From Gallionella sp. (GTDB taxonomy: Bacteria > Pseudomonadota > Gammaproteobacteria > Burkholderiales > Gallionellaceae): a stretch of DNA of 64,000 nucleotides. Under the pieces are notes generated by a model. That model saw nothing but the letters and a program-made list of their open reading frames with translations. It made no database searches and was not told the origin of the DNA. The position numbers were made by a program, and so were the translations under genes. This document shows positions 11,801 through 18,093 of the stretch, one piece after another (positions within the stretch are counted from its first letter, which is position 1; the number at the start of each line of letters is the position of its first letter). Location: positions 1 through 64,000 of the forward strand of contig JAUXWM010000058.1 in NCBI GenBank assembly GCA_030681375.1, in the 5' to 3' direction.

Positions 11801-12541
11801 CTGGACTGGCGTGATGCTGTGGCGGGCGTGATGCCAACTATCGCCAAGCCAGCGGTACAGATTGCGGTTAATCGCACCTCATTCGGGGGCCCATTGCGCC
11901 CTGAGAACAACTACAAGCCAAATCAACCTGACTCTGAAAAGGTATGGCGCAAGACGCGAGGCGGATTCTACGACGACATCGCGAAGGGTTTGAATAGCGC
12001 GACCGGCGGCGACGTGGCAACATCCGGCCTGATAGACGTATCGCCGGAACATCTCAAACTGATGGCGACATTCCTGACGGGCGGATCAGGCAGATTCCTG
12101 GCTGACACCTATGGCACAGGCGGCGAGGTGTTGAGTGGCGATGGCGTAACATGGGAGAATGCGCCTATCGTGCGGATGTTCTACCGGACAACGGACGTGG
12201 ACGATTACCGCGCACGCTTCTATCAGCAGGCTGATGAGGTGAAGGCGCTGCAAGAGAAGGTGTCTACCTACAAAAAAGCAGGCGAGCAGGATAAGGTGAG
12301 CGCGATTCGTCAAGGTGAGGATGGCGATCTGCTCAGATTGAAAGGTCAGGCAAAGCGATCTGGCGAGCGAGTGGCTGATATGCGCGATGCGGAAGATGCA
12401 GTTCGATCGAACGAAGCTTTATCGGCATCCGAGAAGAGGGCTGAATTGAAAATAATCGAACAGGAGCAGATCGACCGCCTGAAGGCGTTCAACACCAAGT
12501 ACCGGAATGCGAAATACGGTCTTTCAGATGCGCAGCGGTAG
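2816..12541 (+). CDS. Giant phage polyvalent protein (3241 residues; ParB-like, nuclease-like, LPD1/zincin and PRTase-like segments)
   Basis: The ATG at 2816 directly follows the preceding stop; an earlier in-frame start at 2753 would overlap that gene. Segments seen: small-residue hydrophobic region (about 130-260); ParB/sulfiredoxin-like domain with SGRHRLD (about 541-625); PBECR-type nuclease-like segment with SFGEKHIEQRHG (about 1008-1100); LPD1-type segment ending in the zinc-protease-like HEWWH (1631-1635); a second HETVGH motif (1894-1899); a phosphoribosyltransferase-like VDDVSTMGGT (about 2183-2192); and a long C-terminal region (2330-3241) with a hydrophobic helix followed by an Asp-rich stretch. 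Such proteins in phages and conjugative elements are thought to be delivered with the DNA to counter host defences. Individual activities are inference. Confidence 0.8.
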   Translation: MGYDFSENGDLIQGSIAQSGGYHFDDEGNQISIEEKKKPKTRSVTESIVDTGIDAVRSAVGAGESLVGIADLATGNLAGRGLAAIGYDPKETHKILASGYSERRKEADQAVHDAKGFAGTVGALIDNPSSAFGTMVQSSAMSLTGAAAVRMVATKMLAGAGIEAGTTAAAEFLKRPEVAKRLLIAGGASEGAMTSGSIEEHSRQAGRDFTDSVLPALAGGAITGVIGYGSSKIPGFRDAEVAAATAGMGAKNGAGLIAAGKEIAKSAIKEGVLEELPQSAQEQVFTNLALGKPWSEGVGEAAAQGMVAGMGTGVGMTTYSDVVNRMGKSPTPLTEMAAKESARQRTAATGEEHAIIDAPDGKKAVVPASVLKDIQQPVMEAQQTAPEAAQPAPSLTTDDIIGGGQGAPAQAVSAEDAAMLQGAQEHGIALQEDHIGITPESLGNLFASQRAQHAAAITQPEVTNGASITPSAPGLDTVPAEQWSADTAGGAPDSLYRNDGGINAADGGLAGQPDPGAQQSDAGRAGVDNAVSQNEGKQLTYTKGNVVEMPVADLALSKDVPQFKEGADGRGITQESRLDGKFDRRLAAPVQVWERINGDTEVISGRHRLDLAQRSGEDTIPVQIHRESDGFTKEHAKLLDVELNVKDGRGKVKDYVAYFQSFNPTAESAKADGLLNASVGRSAHTIASAGAPTLIASHANDAITDQAAVAIAQNAPGNEALQNLGMKHVIDGKSINFSVNVMRAARAAGFEGGGQSADLFGFDDSFAKEAEAVSREATKQQNAARQQLAAISGASKRPELAAKGGVNVSNPQATQAKIDSLKQVVADLDGFATNPDVYRKLREDAGLASGPALTPEEVAPIAAQPEEESTFNPDQNDMFGAPAEESRPALELTGQSPAEIAAAERAQDATAREDEAKARSEQAAKDQTAVDAKVKARTDNADNFQFGESSKDAAKPEGDLFGQPEVTSHELFVKAPNGSIDFGEITTSMAKEMRRQSGKVRLETGNESFGEKHIEQRHGEQIRDMGYTSVADFVADAVKHIESIWSAHKGSQMVMIQSHEKGRAVFIQLKPSENGDFYTINTAFPVSDGYAEKKKWEKLWSGESVPATASGAASFADPALKAGKQVAMTSSQSEANVTQPAAESKPADKITLMAVSNKPFPTERAAQSSIKQRKLDATVVPVDGGFGIKHAPEQTVPEDSQDNEAKKIEVLKAQASGKITGDQADAMKQLADAGEHTAVDEALKPSIPIEDFGQKISGAKKEYAASYKDKMQAAKEADVLAQPLSKSWPEPDYQKLIDVGADAHVVGLVRSLRDEIPSKPGKSYRQKTWAAQVEQLRDAADKLLNDKAYVEKYQAELKKGENQRLDDAIGGRAELYALLGHEKSLKGIRISRNEYGIYNGAVQNPHKIIWEVTRDAKATAFGNMPATLGYGATRQEAIDAFQKSYSQIDTAKEKSALTKFELYSDRKGKYFIGKKVGRNVIHVKDGFDAIREAREYIANNNAELVAVLEKKKEIPNERYDINQPRVGQDMRNAQDVTPEMFSNAFGFRGVQFGNYVEGARRQKDLNDAYDALMDLAAVLDIPPKAISLNGELGLAFGARGTGGIHPASAHYEPGQVVINLTKANGAGSLAHEWWHSLDNYFSRMSGKKGDYATDRLDVSLSSRDAAYQFKDDGIRKEMIDAFGTVMKAIQITAIKERSRSLDRRRAKAYWGTDTELSARSFERYVIAKLHDSGFANDYLANVVSEDYWNAADALGIGEGGSYPYPTEAELPAIRSGFDQFFRAIESKETDNGVALFSYSDPLAEIRAQYLAATRKGMSAESVSKATERLRARWLGFRKVNIVQSFNDLPDDLKSSSMRSGARDAEGVYGINSKQVYLVADNLRSPEHAVWVAIHETVGHAGLRMLDSSIADIINKTSGNPTVAKLAQAISTDRDETFNHAKHTEEALAELAAAQLTDGTSELLERYGVDSSGITSNGLVDSLKRIIEAVRRFIANALGKKLADVSDGEVRLIVDSARRAVEGIEQSVQKEEGYALAASTVENTGAEPKARSIGFPADSTVISDFSKDSVMKMHSKYKAAKGGDIAAAVKLVSYLVKPSSIEAARAKFGTDVAYVPVMAQEASGKNQIPNALASYYAQQTGGMKASGIYQINKAYHTGADPMERIVARSEFSGKVIQGQKYVLVDDVSTMGGTLADMASYIQSQGGVVSGAVVLTNASRSGKMTPDAKVIRSLGDRHGKAIRELFGIEPGALTHDEAQYLIGFRTTDELRNRAASAIAERGRRVLSKAVSGSANPPALNQSSGDEPLFSKPSQQPAAQSTQASEIPDETEFQKKRRQFQDHQIRWKVTQDSILEQGGKIEDKSNVSLALKLFPGRVAAAFEAFQRNTVNPLLERVTNGKFHLADIEEYLYAMHAPERNAQIAKINDRFPDGGSGMTNSEAAKIILKYRQMDNFAEFKALADDFRKITTDTQKMLVKYGVHSQAHADSYSHAYKQYVPLKGFEAIDPDGKLTGNGTGSGHSTNGKLDKRAKGRASRAGQILANITRDHEAAIFAAEKANVGRVARNLVEANPNAKIWTVENIPQQDVVIKSKDGERVVKRDSQFDPEKEIQFIEGDNAVRIQFADSLLPQAYNKTGMDLPNEMLQYAANFNAFLRQVYTQKNPAFFLMNPLRDVQSMGIKLTSEVGVKTSAQAFKHWPAAWLAVMRYALQDKATTSHLTGKIEKAVFGTDMKEMAPWMNRYRKAGGSVGFAYVGDIIVKQEKIENLLRRIGGVSVFEELGKMWQAGLLGDVATAKKHGVNMAQRATFKLLNNQIFDLIEHLNLAFENASRLATFRACAESGMSDAQSALQAKNVTTNFNDKGEQGSNVNALFLFANANIQGSANLAKALTKAPHAKKAWAMVAGIAALGFMAGRGDGDDDDKIEPDYEAQRYWRIDLGEGKRFTIPKPYGWSFFYDLGRSMAHVTKNKNAIGDESVAVASSFLGNFSPIGNPIPGNKLDWRDAVAGVMPTIAKPAVQIAVNRTSFGGPLRPENNYKPNQPDSEKVWRKTRGGFYDDIAKGLNSATGGDVATSGLIDVSPEHLKLMATFLTGGSGRFLADTYGTGGEVLSGDGVTWENAPIVRMFYRTTDVDDYRARFYQQADEVKALQEKVSTYKKAGEQDKVSAIRQGEDGDLLRLKGQAKRSGERVADMRDAEDAVRSNEALSASEKRAELKIIEQEQIDRLKAFNTKYRNAKYGLSDAQR

Positions 12542-12555
12542 TTTTTGCAGCCTGG

Positions 12556-12801
12556 TTATATGAGCTTAAGCGTGTCATAAAAATCGCGCTTAGTCTTTCC
12601 AGCCTGCCGCGCCATGCTTGAAATCAAGTCCTGACCGAACGGTGCTTTCGGGCAATCTACGGTGACTTTATGAATTCGTCCGTCAATTATTTTCACCCAC
12701 TGCTCATGAGATGATCCTATTCTAGGCCTTGCCTCAAAGCCCCAGTGTCGGAGTGCAGCCTTAACGTCCTTGCAGGTAAGCGGGTAATTCTTGCCGCTCA
12801 T
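12556..12801 (-). CDS. hicA: HicA-like toxin (putative mRNA interferase)
   Basis: This 81-residue basic protein has the HicA layout: an N-terminal helix (KDVKAALRHWGF), a GSSH motif carrying the candidate catalytic histidine, and a short beta segment (HKVTVDC). It is somewhat longer than the usual 55-65 residues because of a C-terminal helical tail. HicA toxins cleave mRNA and are neutralised by HicB. Its ATG overlaps the stop of the upstream HicB-like gene as ATGA. The antitoxin-first order is less common than hicAB. It lies convergent to the giant gene within the prophage. Confidence 0.7.
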   Translation of the reverse strand: MSGKNYPLTCKDVKAALRHWGFEARPRIGSSHEQWVKIIDGRIHKVTVDCPKAPFGQDLISSMARQAGKTKRDFYDTLKLI

Positions 12802-13136
12802 GCGGGTACGAGTGGCAAGGTTTCCCGAAAACTTTTATGTGCGCTATATTTGATGTGCATCCATGTTTGAATGATGCCGATCAGGTAAAACTTGATGTAG
12901 TGATAGATCGGCGCGCGGCGCGACAACAATTGCTCTGAATACTGGCGGTCTTCCCCGGCAAGCGCGTCATACGCATATTCATGTATCTGCTCTTCAATTT
13001 TTGATTTTACTTCACGGAAGCTTTCGCCCTGAACCGCCAAATCAAACTCAAGGCAAAACGCCTGCCATTGATTGCCTTTTTGCTCGGCATAACAGCGCAA
13101 GATAAGCCGCGCTGGCGTCATTCGATTTGCTTTCAC
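12798..13136 (-). CDS. hicB: HicB-like antitoxin
   Basis: This 112-residue protein begins with the HicB-type partially degraded RNase H fold (ILRCYAEQKGNQWQAFCLEF, then DLAVQGESFREVKSKIEEQI). It has no clear ribbon-helix-helix or HTH domain after it, so autoregulation may differ from textbook HicB. The C-terminal part (HYIKFYLIGIIQTW) is hydrophobic and odd for this family. I chose the GTG at 13136 because GGGAG stands six bases upstream; the ATG at 13121 is an alternative. It is translationally coupled to hicA. Confidence 0.65.
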   Translation of the reverse strand: MKANRMTPARLILRCYAEQKGNQWQAFCLEFDLAVQGESFREVKSKIEEQIHEYAYDALAGEDRQYSEQLLSRRAPIYHYIKFYLIGIIQTWMHIKYSAHKSFRETLPLVPA

Positions 13137-13206
13137 TTTAGTCTCCCAGACCTATATATTCGCGCATGATACATTCAAAACCTTGCCAAATGCTATACGG
13201 GAAAAT

Positions 13207-13226
13207 AAAAAACCGCCCGAAGGCGG
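13207..13226 (-). terminator. Rho-independent terminator of the antirepressor gene
   Basis: On the minus strand, 11 bases after the antirepressor stop, a GC stem CCGCC/GGCGG closed by the stable tetraloop TTCG is followed by six T residues. It is a textbook intrinsic terminator. Confidence 0.85.
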
Positions 13227-13236
13227 CCTAGTATTT

Positions 13237-14046
13237 TTACATCGCCAGCTTGACCGGCACACCCTTGCTCTTGTTTTCGTAATACTCGCAGCGTTGCGCC
13301 AGGCGGTTGACGGTGGCAGTGACGAATTCAAACAGCGTCTTTGTGTCTACAAACATGCCGTTCGGTTCGTTGATCGCCTTGAGCATATCCGGCACGGTCA
13401 TCACACAAGCATCGCGTGGAACGGGCAGAGGCTGTCCGGCGCGGCCATTTTCAAAGCTCACCAGATAGCGACCATCTGGAGGCAGGAAGGCGCTGGTCAA
13501 GTCGGGCAGTGCGGCTGGTTGTTTCATCGGCATAGATTCCAGATAGGCGCACGCTTCGTCAAAATGAATGGCGGGCAGTTGCTTGTAGCTTCCCAGGTGA
13601 AAGTGATTGTTGAAACGCGACCAGCAGTACGCACGCAAGCCGCCGGAATCACCTGACTTCATTGCGACAATCTGTTGCAGCGCATTTTGCTGGGCGGGTA
13701 TGATTTGTTGCGGTAGGGCGGGTTGCGTTTCTTTGTCGAGAATATCCAGCACCCACTTGCGGAACTCTTTGGCAATGGCGGTGCGGGAAAACATCGCCAG
13801 CAGGTGGCATCCGCGCAGGGAGAAGATGCGGGTTTCCTGAAGGTCGCCGTTAGGGTCGGTCAATTTGACTACCCCTGTCATGCCTTCAGTAAATTCGTCT
13901 GAGTGGCGCGAATATAGCTTTGTGCAATCACGCTGATCAGTGTAACCAAGGGCGGGGGCAATTTGCCCCACCCTTAACCAAGGCTGATTGTTGTGGTCAA
14001 TGATGTCGAAAGCTGTGTTTTGAAAAACTAGGGATTGTGAGTTCAT
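13237..14046 (-). CDS. P22-type phage antirepressor-like protein
   Basis: The 269-residue protein has an N-terminal P22 antirepressor-type domain (residues 8-105, with VGQIAPALGYTDQRDCTKLY and AKEFRKWVLDILDKE). Its C-terminal half (residues 115-200) contains QNALQQIV and WSRFNNHF. Proteins of this kind bind or displace phage repressors, and the DNA-binding BRO/P22AR domain is well known. AAGAAGGAAACATC precedes the ATG. A second antirepressor at 21.9-22.7 kb, in the neighbouring integrative element, shares the C-terminal segment but has a diverged N-terminus. It is expressed leftward from the prophage's attachment-site end. Confidence 0.8.
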   Translation of the reverse strand: MNSQSLVFQNTAFDIIDHNNQPWLRVGQIAPALGYTDQRDCTKLYSRHSDEFTEGMTGVVKLTDPNGDLQETRIFSLRGCHLLAMFSRTAIAKEFRKWVLDILDKETQPALPQQIIPAQQNALQQIVAMKSGDSGGLRAYCWSRFNNHFHLGSYKQLPAIHFDEACAYLESMPMKQPAALPDLTSAFLPPDGRYLVSFENGRAGQPLPVPRDACVMTVPDMLKAINEPNGMFVDTKTLFEFVTATVNRLAQRCEYYENKSKGVPVKLAM

Positions 14047-14170
14047 GATGTTTCCTTCTTAAGGGATTCCCAGGGTGGCTCTGGGCGGCCAGGAGTTTAA
14101 GAACCGACATCAGGCGGCGGGCATATTCGGTGTCGTCAAAATACTTTTCGCCTTTCGGCTCAAAATACAA
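13997..14170 (-). CDS. Small hypothetical phage ORF (57 residues, TTG start)
   Basis: The frame begins YFEPKGEKYFDDTEYARRL and ends basic and His-rich, overlapping the antirepressor by 50 bases in another frame. An AGAGG element seven bases before a TTG at 14168-14170 supports this start; a longer GTG start at 14236 lacks a binding site. The first 35 codons look protein-like, the overlap part less so. Family unknown. It may be a regulator co-transcribed with the antirepressor, or a chance frame. Confidence 0.3.
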   Translation of the reverse strand: MYFEPKGEKYFDDTEYARRLMSVLKLLAAQSHPGNPLRRKHHELTIPSFSKHSFRHH

Positions 14171-14309
14171 AACGCAAACCTCTTTTATTAGCCTCACTCC
14201 CGGCCATAAGGAAACTATGGACGAAAAAAATACCACTGTCTTTCGGGGTGATTTCCGCTGATGTTCGTGTTCTTAAGCACTTGCACGAACGATAGGTTAA
14301 TTTTAAATT

Positions 14310-14507
14310 TTAGTCAATCTTTGTTTCTGGCTTGCTTTCATGCTCAGGCCATTTTCGCACAACAAAATACTCAAATCCGACCGCAAATCCAAAGGTTAAA
14401 AATAGCACTGGAATTCCTTCAATGCTATATCTTCCGACAACCCATAGGTTGAAGAAAAGAATGACCGCTCCGATCAAGCGTAATTTGGTAGTTATTTTCA
14501 TTTGCAT
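14310..14507 (-). CDS. Small two-helix membrane protein (65 residues)
   Basis: A basic N-terminus (MQMKITTKLR) is followed by two hydrophobic segments (about residues 10-28 and 30-48) and a charged tail. CAGAAAG directly precedes the start; the second ATG (Met3) is equally possible. It lies next to the attachment-site end of the prophage, where small superinfection-exclusion or lysogenic-conversion membrane proteins are often found. The sequence does not prove such a role. Confidence 0.5.
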   Translation of the reverse strand: MQMKITTKLRLIGAVILFFNLWVVGRYSIEGIPVLFLTFGFAVGFEYFVVRKWPEHESKPETKID

Positions 14508-14644
14508 CTTTCTGTGTATTGTCGGGCGCTCATTGTATCAACCAGCGACCGCTTTCTGAAAATGTTCGACCAGAAGGCGAAGGAGCGGAGGGATAGGGCG
14601 GCTTAATCTGCGGACTGCCTGCTAGATTATCGGCGGGCAGATTC

Positions 14645-14740
14645 TGTACCCAGATTTGTACCCCCGAAAGAGTGGGTGTACCCCATATTGTCCGGGTGTG
14701 AAATTGCTGTACCACTGCGCAGCACTGTGTATTGGGTACA
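14645..14740. repeat. TGTACCC direct and inverted repeats beside the prophage attachment site
   Basis: TGTACCC occurs at 14645, 14657 and 14677 on the plus strand, TGTACCA at 14708, and the inverted form GGGTACA at 14734. The cluster ends about 40 bases before the tRNA-His fragment. Short repeated sites at this distance from a core site are what integrase arm-binding sites or excisionase sites look like. The remaining sequence between 14508 and 14778 holds no gene that I can support. Confidence 0.45.
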
Positions 14741-14778
14741 AATCAAACGTAAGTCATTGATATAAAATGTAACGCTAC

Positions 14779-14826
14779 GGATTGTGATTCCGGTTGTCGT
14801 GGGTTCGAGCCCCATCAGTCACCCCA
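14779..14826 (+). other. Prophage attachment site: 3' fragment of tRNA-His (GTG anticodon)
   Basis: The 48 bases start with GGATTGTGATTCC (anticodon stem-loop with GTG), continue through the T-arm GGGTTCGAGCCCC and end in CACCCCA, so CCA is encoded. The upstream sequence has no D-arm and no partner for the acceptor strand, so this is not a complete tRNA. It is the duplicated end left when a phage integrates into the 3' half of a tRNA gene. The intact tRNA-His is expected at the other prophage end, left of the window. Confidence 0.8.
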
Positions 14827-14836
14827 AATAGAATAA

Positions 14837-14862
14837 GGCTTGCAGCGTTGCAGGCCTTTTTT
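14837..14862 (+). terminator. Rho-independent terminator after the tRNA-His fragment
   Basis: An eight-base-pair stem (GGCTTGCA with TGCAGGCC, including one T-G pair) around a GCGT loop is followed by six T residues. It is presumably the original chromosomal terminator of the tRNA-His transcript and marks the return to host sequence. Confidence 0.8.
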
Positions 14863-14914
14863 GCGTCTAGTTGTTTTTGTGTCATGTCACCACTATGTCA
14901 CCATGCTTTTTCAA

Positions 14915-15052
14915 TCAAGGCAGTTTTTCCGGGCATCTTCCAACAAAAGAAAACCGCCGGGCTATCACTAGCGACGGCGGCAGTTCCATTCCCGCATCAG
15001 TCTGTCCATGCTCCAGTGCTAGCAAGCGGCTTTCCAGATTATTATTAGTCAT
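14915..15052 (-). CDS. Small hypothetical ORF (45 residues), second of a coupled pair
   Basis: The frame starts MTNNNLESRLLALEHGQTD, and its ATG overlaps the stop of the upstream small ORF as ATGA, the main reason to believe it. The family is unknown. With its partner it lies between the tRNA-His terminator and greB, outside the inferred prophage border, and may be a remnant of an older insertion at the same tRNA. Confidence 0.35.
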   Translation of the reverse strand: MTNNNLESRLLALEHGQTDAGMELPPSLVIARRFSFVGRCPEKLP

Positions 15053-15233
15053 GCTTGCCCCCTTCCTGCTCCCACGGCGGCGGCTCCCCGCTGCCCGCCA
15101 GCCAAACCGTATCCGGTCGGTCTTCCCAAAAACAAATAATAGGTTTGCCTCCGGTCGCCTTGTCGATGCGCGCTTGCTGTTCGGGCGTTGGCCTTCCATA
15201 AATAAACAGCCAAGGATATTGAATACGGTTCAA
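15045..15233 (-). CDS. Small hypothetical ORF (62 residues, TTG start), first of a coupled pair
   Basis: The 62-residue frame contains YGRPTPEQQARIDKATGG followed by a tryptophan-rich tail, which reads like a real protein rather than a shadow. The only start is a TTG at 15233 with no clear ribosome-binding site, so the gene may be truncated at its 5' end. It ends in an ATGA overlap with the next small ORF. No function can be assigned. Confidence 0.35.
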   Translation of the reverse strand: MNRIQYPWLFIYGRPTPEQQARIDKATGGKPIICFWEDRPDTVWLAGSGEPPPWEQEGGKHD

Positions 15234-15305
15234 AAATGGCGTTGTGTCAAAAATGGTGCTGATGTGCTTTCTTACATTTTGTGCTCAAATACTCGGCTTA
15301 TCGCA

Positions 15306-15881
15306 ATGGGGAGTAACAAAATTCAGCATTCCGAAATGAAGCCAGTGCAGGATGATGACGATGATGATGAATTGCAACCTCCATCGCCATTGCCTTCGGG
15401 CGTCAAAAATTACATCACTCCGGGCGGTTATCGCAAGCTGCAGGAGGAGCTGGAGCAGTTGTGGAAAGTTGAACGCCCTGTGCTGGTTAATACCATTACC
15501 TGGGCGGCTTCGAACGGTGATCGCTCAGAGAATGGTGATTATATTTACGGCAAAAAACGTCTGCGCGAAATTGACCGGCGCGTGCGCTATTTGCGTAAAC
15601 GCATTGACCAGGCCGAGGTAGTCGATCCGGCGCGGCGCGGCGCGTGCGAGCAGGTATTTTTTGGCGCGACAGTCACTGTTTGCAACGATGAAGGATGCGA
15701 GATCGTTTATTCTATCGTGGGGGTGGATGAGGCGGATGCGGCGCGCGGCCGTATCAGCTGGGTTTCGCCATTGGCGCGAGCCTTGCTCAAATTGTGCGAG
15801 GGCGAAGTGGCGAGGCTGCACACCCCCGTTGGCATTGTCGAGCTTGAAGTGTTGAAGGTCATCTATTTGTCGCTGGAATAG
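15306..15881 (+). CDS. greB: Transcription elongation factor GreB
   Basis: GreB binds RNA polymerase through the secondary channel and stimulates cleavage of backtracked RNA. The coiled-coil tip carries GDRSENGDY with the acidic residues that reach the active site, and KKRLREIDRRVRYL is a GreB signature. The C-terminal FKBP-like domain (VFFGATV to VIYLSLE) is complete. The protein from the ATG at 15306 is 191 residues against about 158 in E. coli; the extra N-terminus carries an unusual run of six Asp. A start at 15336 is also possible. The long open frame upstream back to 14871 is not GreB-like. Confidence 0.9.
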   Translation: MGSNKIQHSEMKPVQDDDDDDELQPPSPLPSGVKNYITPGGYRKLQEELEQLWKVERPVLVNTITWAASNGDRSENGDYIYGKKRLREIDRRVRYLRKRIDQAEVVDPARRGACEQVFFGATVTVCNDEGCEIVYSIVGVDEADAARGRISWVSPLARALLKLCEGEVARLHTPVGIVELEVLKVIYLSLE

Positions 15882-15954
15882 TCCTGAGCCGCTGTGACTT
15901 GATACAATGTGCTGCGTTTGGATCTGATTGACGAGCCAGCCGGGAATTTCGTAA

Positions 15955-16320
<366 letters not shown>

Positions 16321-16357
16321 AAAAGCAGAAAATTTCCAATTAATTTTACCTGTGTGC

Positions 16358-16396
16358 AACGGGTTGATTTACCCGTTCGCCCTTGATGCGTATAAT
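16358..16396 (+). promoter_or_regulatory. guaB promoter with an overlapping palindrome
   Basis: TTTACC (16368-16373) and a perfect TATAAT (16391-16396) are 17 bases apart and lie about 80 bases before guaB. A perfect inverted repeat, AACGGGT/ACCCGTT with a six-base loop (16358-16377), overlaps the -35 element. It has no T-run after it, so it is more likely an operator than a glnB terminator. The regulator is unknown. Confidence 0.6.
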
Positions 16397-16476
16397 GCGC
16401 GTTTTGATAAAACTACTAGCCATTCGACTAGGCTAGACGATAGCCAAGTCGCTGGTTATGCCGAGGGCAGTTCAAT

Positions 16477-17937
16477 ATGCGCATCATTCAAAAAGCACTA
16501 ACCTTTGACGACGTTCTGCTCGTTCCCGCCTACTCCAATGTCATGCCGCGCGATGTCAGTCTGCGCACGCAACTGACGCGCAATATCAGTATCAATATCC
16601 CGCTGCTCTCAGCCGCGATGGACACTGTTACCGGTGCGCGTCTGGCGATTGCACTGGCACAGGAGGGTGGAATAGGCATTATTCATAAAAACATGTCTGC
16701 CCGGGAGCAGGCGGCCAAAGTCGCCAAAGTCAAACGCTTCGAAAGCGGCGTGGTTAAAGACCCTATTACCATTACGCCCGATATGTCGGTGCGCAATGTA
16801 TTGATTCTGACACGCCAGCACAAGATTTCCGGTTTGCCGGTAGTGGAAGGCAAGCAGTTGGTGGGCATCGTTACCAACCGCGATCTGCGCTTTGAAAGCA
16901 ATCTGGATCAGCCGGTTAAAAATATCATGACCCCGCGCGAGCGTCTGATTACCGTCAAGGAAAACACCAGCCTAGAAGACGCGCGCAACCTGATGCATCA
17001 GCACCGGCTCGAGCGCGTGCTGGTGGTGAATGACGCGTTTGAGCTGTGCGGTCTGATGACAGTGAAAGACATCCTCAAATCCAGCGAGCACCCTCTGGCC
17101 AGCAAAGATGGTCGCGGCCGGTTGCGCGCAGGTGCGGCGGTCGGCGTGGGTGAGGGCACAGAAGAACGCGTGACCTTGCTGGCTGAAGCGGGCGTGGATG
17201 TGATCGTGGTGGATACCGCGCATGGACACTCGCAAGGCGTGCTGGATCGCGTTCGTTGGGTCAAGACCAACTTCCCTCATGTTGAAGTCATCGGCGGCAA
17301 CATCGCCACAGGTTCAGCGGCGCTGGCTCTGGTGGATCACGGGGCGGATGCGGTGAAAGTGGGTATCGGTCCCGGTTCGATCTGCACCACGCGCATCGTC
17401 GCGGGTGTCGGTGTGCCGCAGATCGCAGCGATTCAGAATGTGGCGACAGCCTTGCAGGGAACAGGTGTCCCGTTGATCGCTGATGGTGGCGTGCGCTTTT
17501 CCGGTGATATCGCCAAGGCGATTGCTGCCGGTGCGCACACAGTTATGCTGGGCGGATTGTTTGCCGGTACCGAGGAAGCCCCGGGCGAAATCGAATTGTT
17601 CCAGGGACGCTCATACAAGTCGTATCGTGGCATGGGCAGCCTGGGCGCGATGCAGCAAGGCTCCTCCGACCGCTATTTTCAGGAAGGCGAAAGCAATCAG
17701 GACAAACTGGTGCCGGAAGGTGTGGAAGGCCGCGTACCCTACAAGGGCAGCGTTCTGGCCGTGATCCATCAGCTGATGGGCGGGTTGCGCGCCAGCATGG
17801 GCTACCTGGGCTGCGCCGACATTGCCATCATGCATGCCAAGGCGGAATTCGTCGAAATCAGCTCATCCGGTATCCGCGAATCTCATGTGCACGATGTGCA
17901 GATCACCAAGGAAGCGCCGAATTATCATATTGATTAG
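16477..17937 (+). CDS. guaB: IMP dehydrogenase
   Basis: This enzyme oxidises IMP to XMP with NAD, the committed step to GMP. The 486-residue protein has the (beta/alpha)8 barrel interrupted by two CBS domains (about residues 90-205), the catalytic loop GPGSICTTR with Cys303, the IMP-binding GGVRFSGDI, and the flap with [14 protein letters not shown]. Length and motifs are typical. The guaBA operon is interrupted by a repeat-flanked S23 gene; the first repeat unit contains the guaB stop codon. Confidence 0.97.
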   Translation: MRIIQKALTFDDVLLVPAYSNVMPRDVSLRTQLTRNISINIPLLSAAMDTVTGARLAIALAQEGGIGIIHKNMSAREQAAKVAKVKRFESGVVKDPITITPDMSVRNVLILTRQHKISGLPVVEGKQLVGIVTNRDLRFESNLDQPVKNIMTPRERLITVKENTSLEDARNLMHQHRLERVLVVNDAFELCGLMTVKDILKSSEHPLASKDGRGRLRAGAAVGVGEGTEERVTLLAEAGVDVIVVDTAHGHSQGVLDRVRWVKTNFPHVEVIGGNIATGSAALALVDHGADAVKVGIGPGSICTTRIVAGVGVPQIAAIQNVATALQGTGVPLIADGGVRFSGDIAKAIAAGAHTVMLGGLFAGTEEAPGEIELFQGRSYKSYRGMGSLGAMQQGSSDRYFQEGESNQDKLVPEGVEGRVPYKGSVLAVIHQLMGGLRASMGYLGCADIAIMHAKAEFVEISSSGIRESHVHDVQITKEAPNYHID

Positions 17938-18000
17938 ACGTTAGACGTTAGACGTTAGACGTTAGTCGCTAGTCGCTAGACGTTAGACGTTAGACGTTAG
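17934..18000 (+). repeat. Heptamer tandem array (TTAGACG type), left flank of the S23 cassette
   Basis: Nine consecutive 7-bp units plus a partial one: TTAGACG four times, TTAGTCG, CTAGTCG, CTAGACG, TTAGACG twice, then TTAG. The first unit contains the guaB stop codon TAG. Homologous heptamers in the opposite orientation lie at 18436-18470, so the two arrays form an imperfect inverted flank around the S23 gene. The period of seven rules out a codon repeat. Confidence 0.9.
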
Positions 18001-18093
18001 TTAATTTCGTAGGGGGCTTTATGGGGAATATAAGGCGTAACTGTAAAATTGGCGACTTACGTCTTGCGACTGTCAACTTGCAGCGGAGCTGTT

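Noticed and set aside
14332..14559. Plus-strand 75-residue frame
   Set aside because: Opposes the better supported two-helix membrane protein and lacks a ribosome-binding site.
14627..14815. Minus-strand frame starting MGLEPTTTG
   Set aside because: It reads antisense through the tRNA-His fragment, a known source of false proteins with exactly this start.
14740..14826. Complete tRNA-His gene
   Set aside because: The D-arm and the 5' acceptor strand are missing; only the 3' 48 bases match.
14871..15305. N-terminal extension of greB back to 14871
   Set aside because: The upstream 145 codons are not GreB-like and cover another gene pair on the opposite strand.
17934..18000. CRISPR array
   Set aside because: Units are 7 bases and directly abutting, with no spacers and no cas genes.
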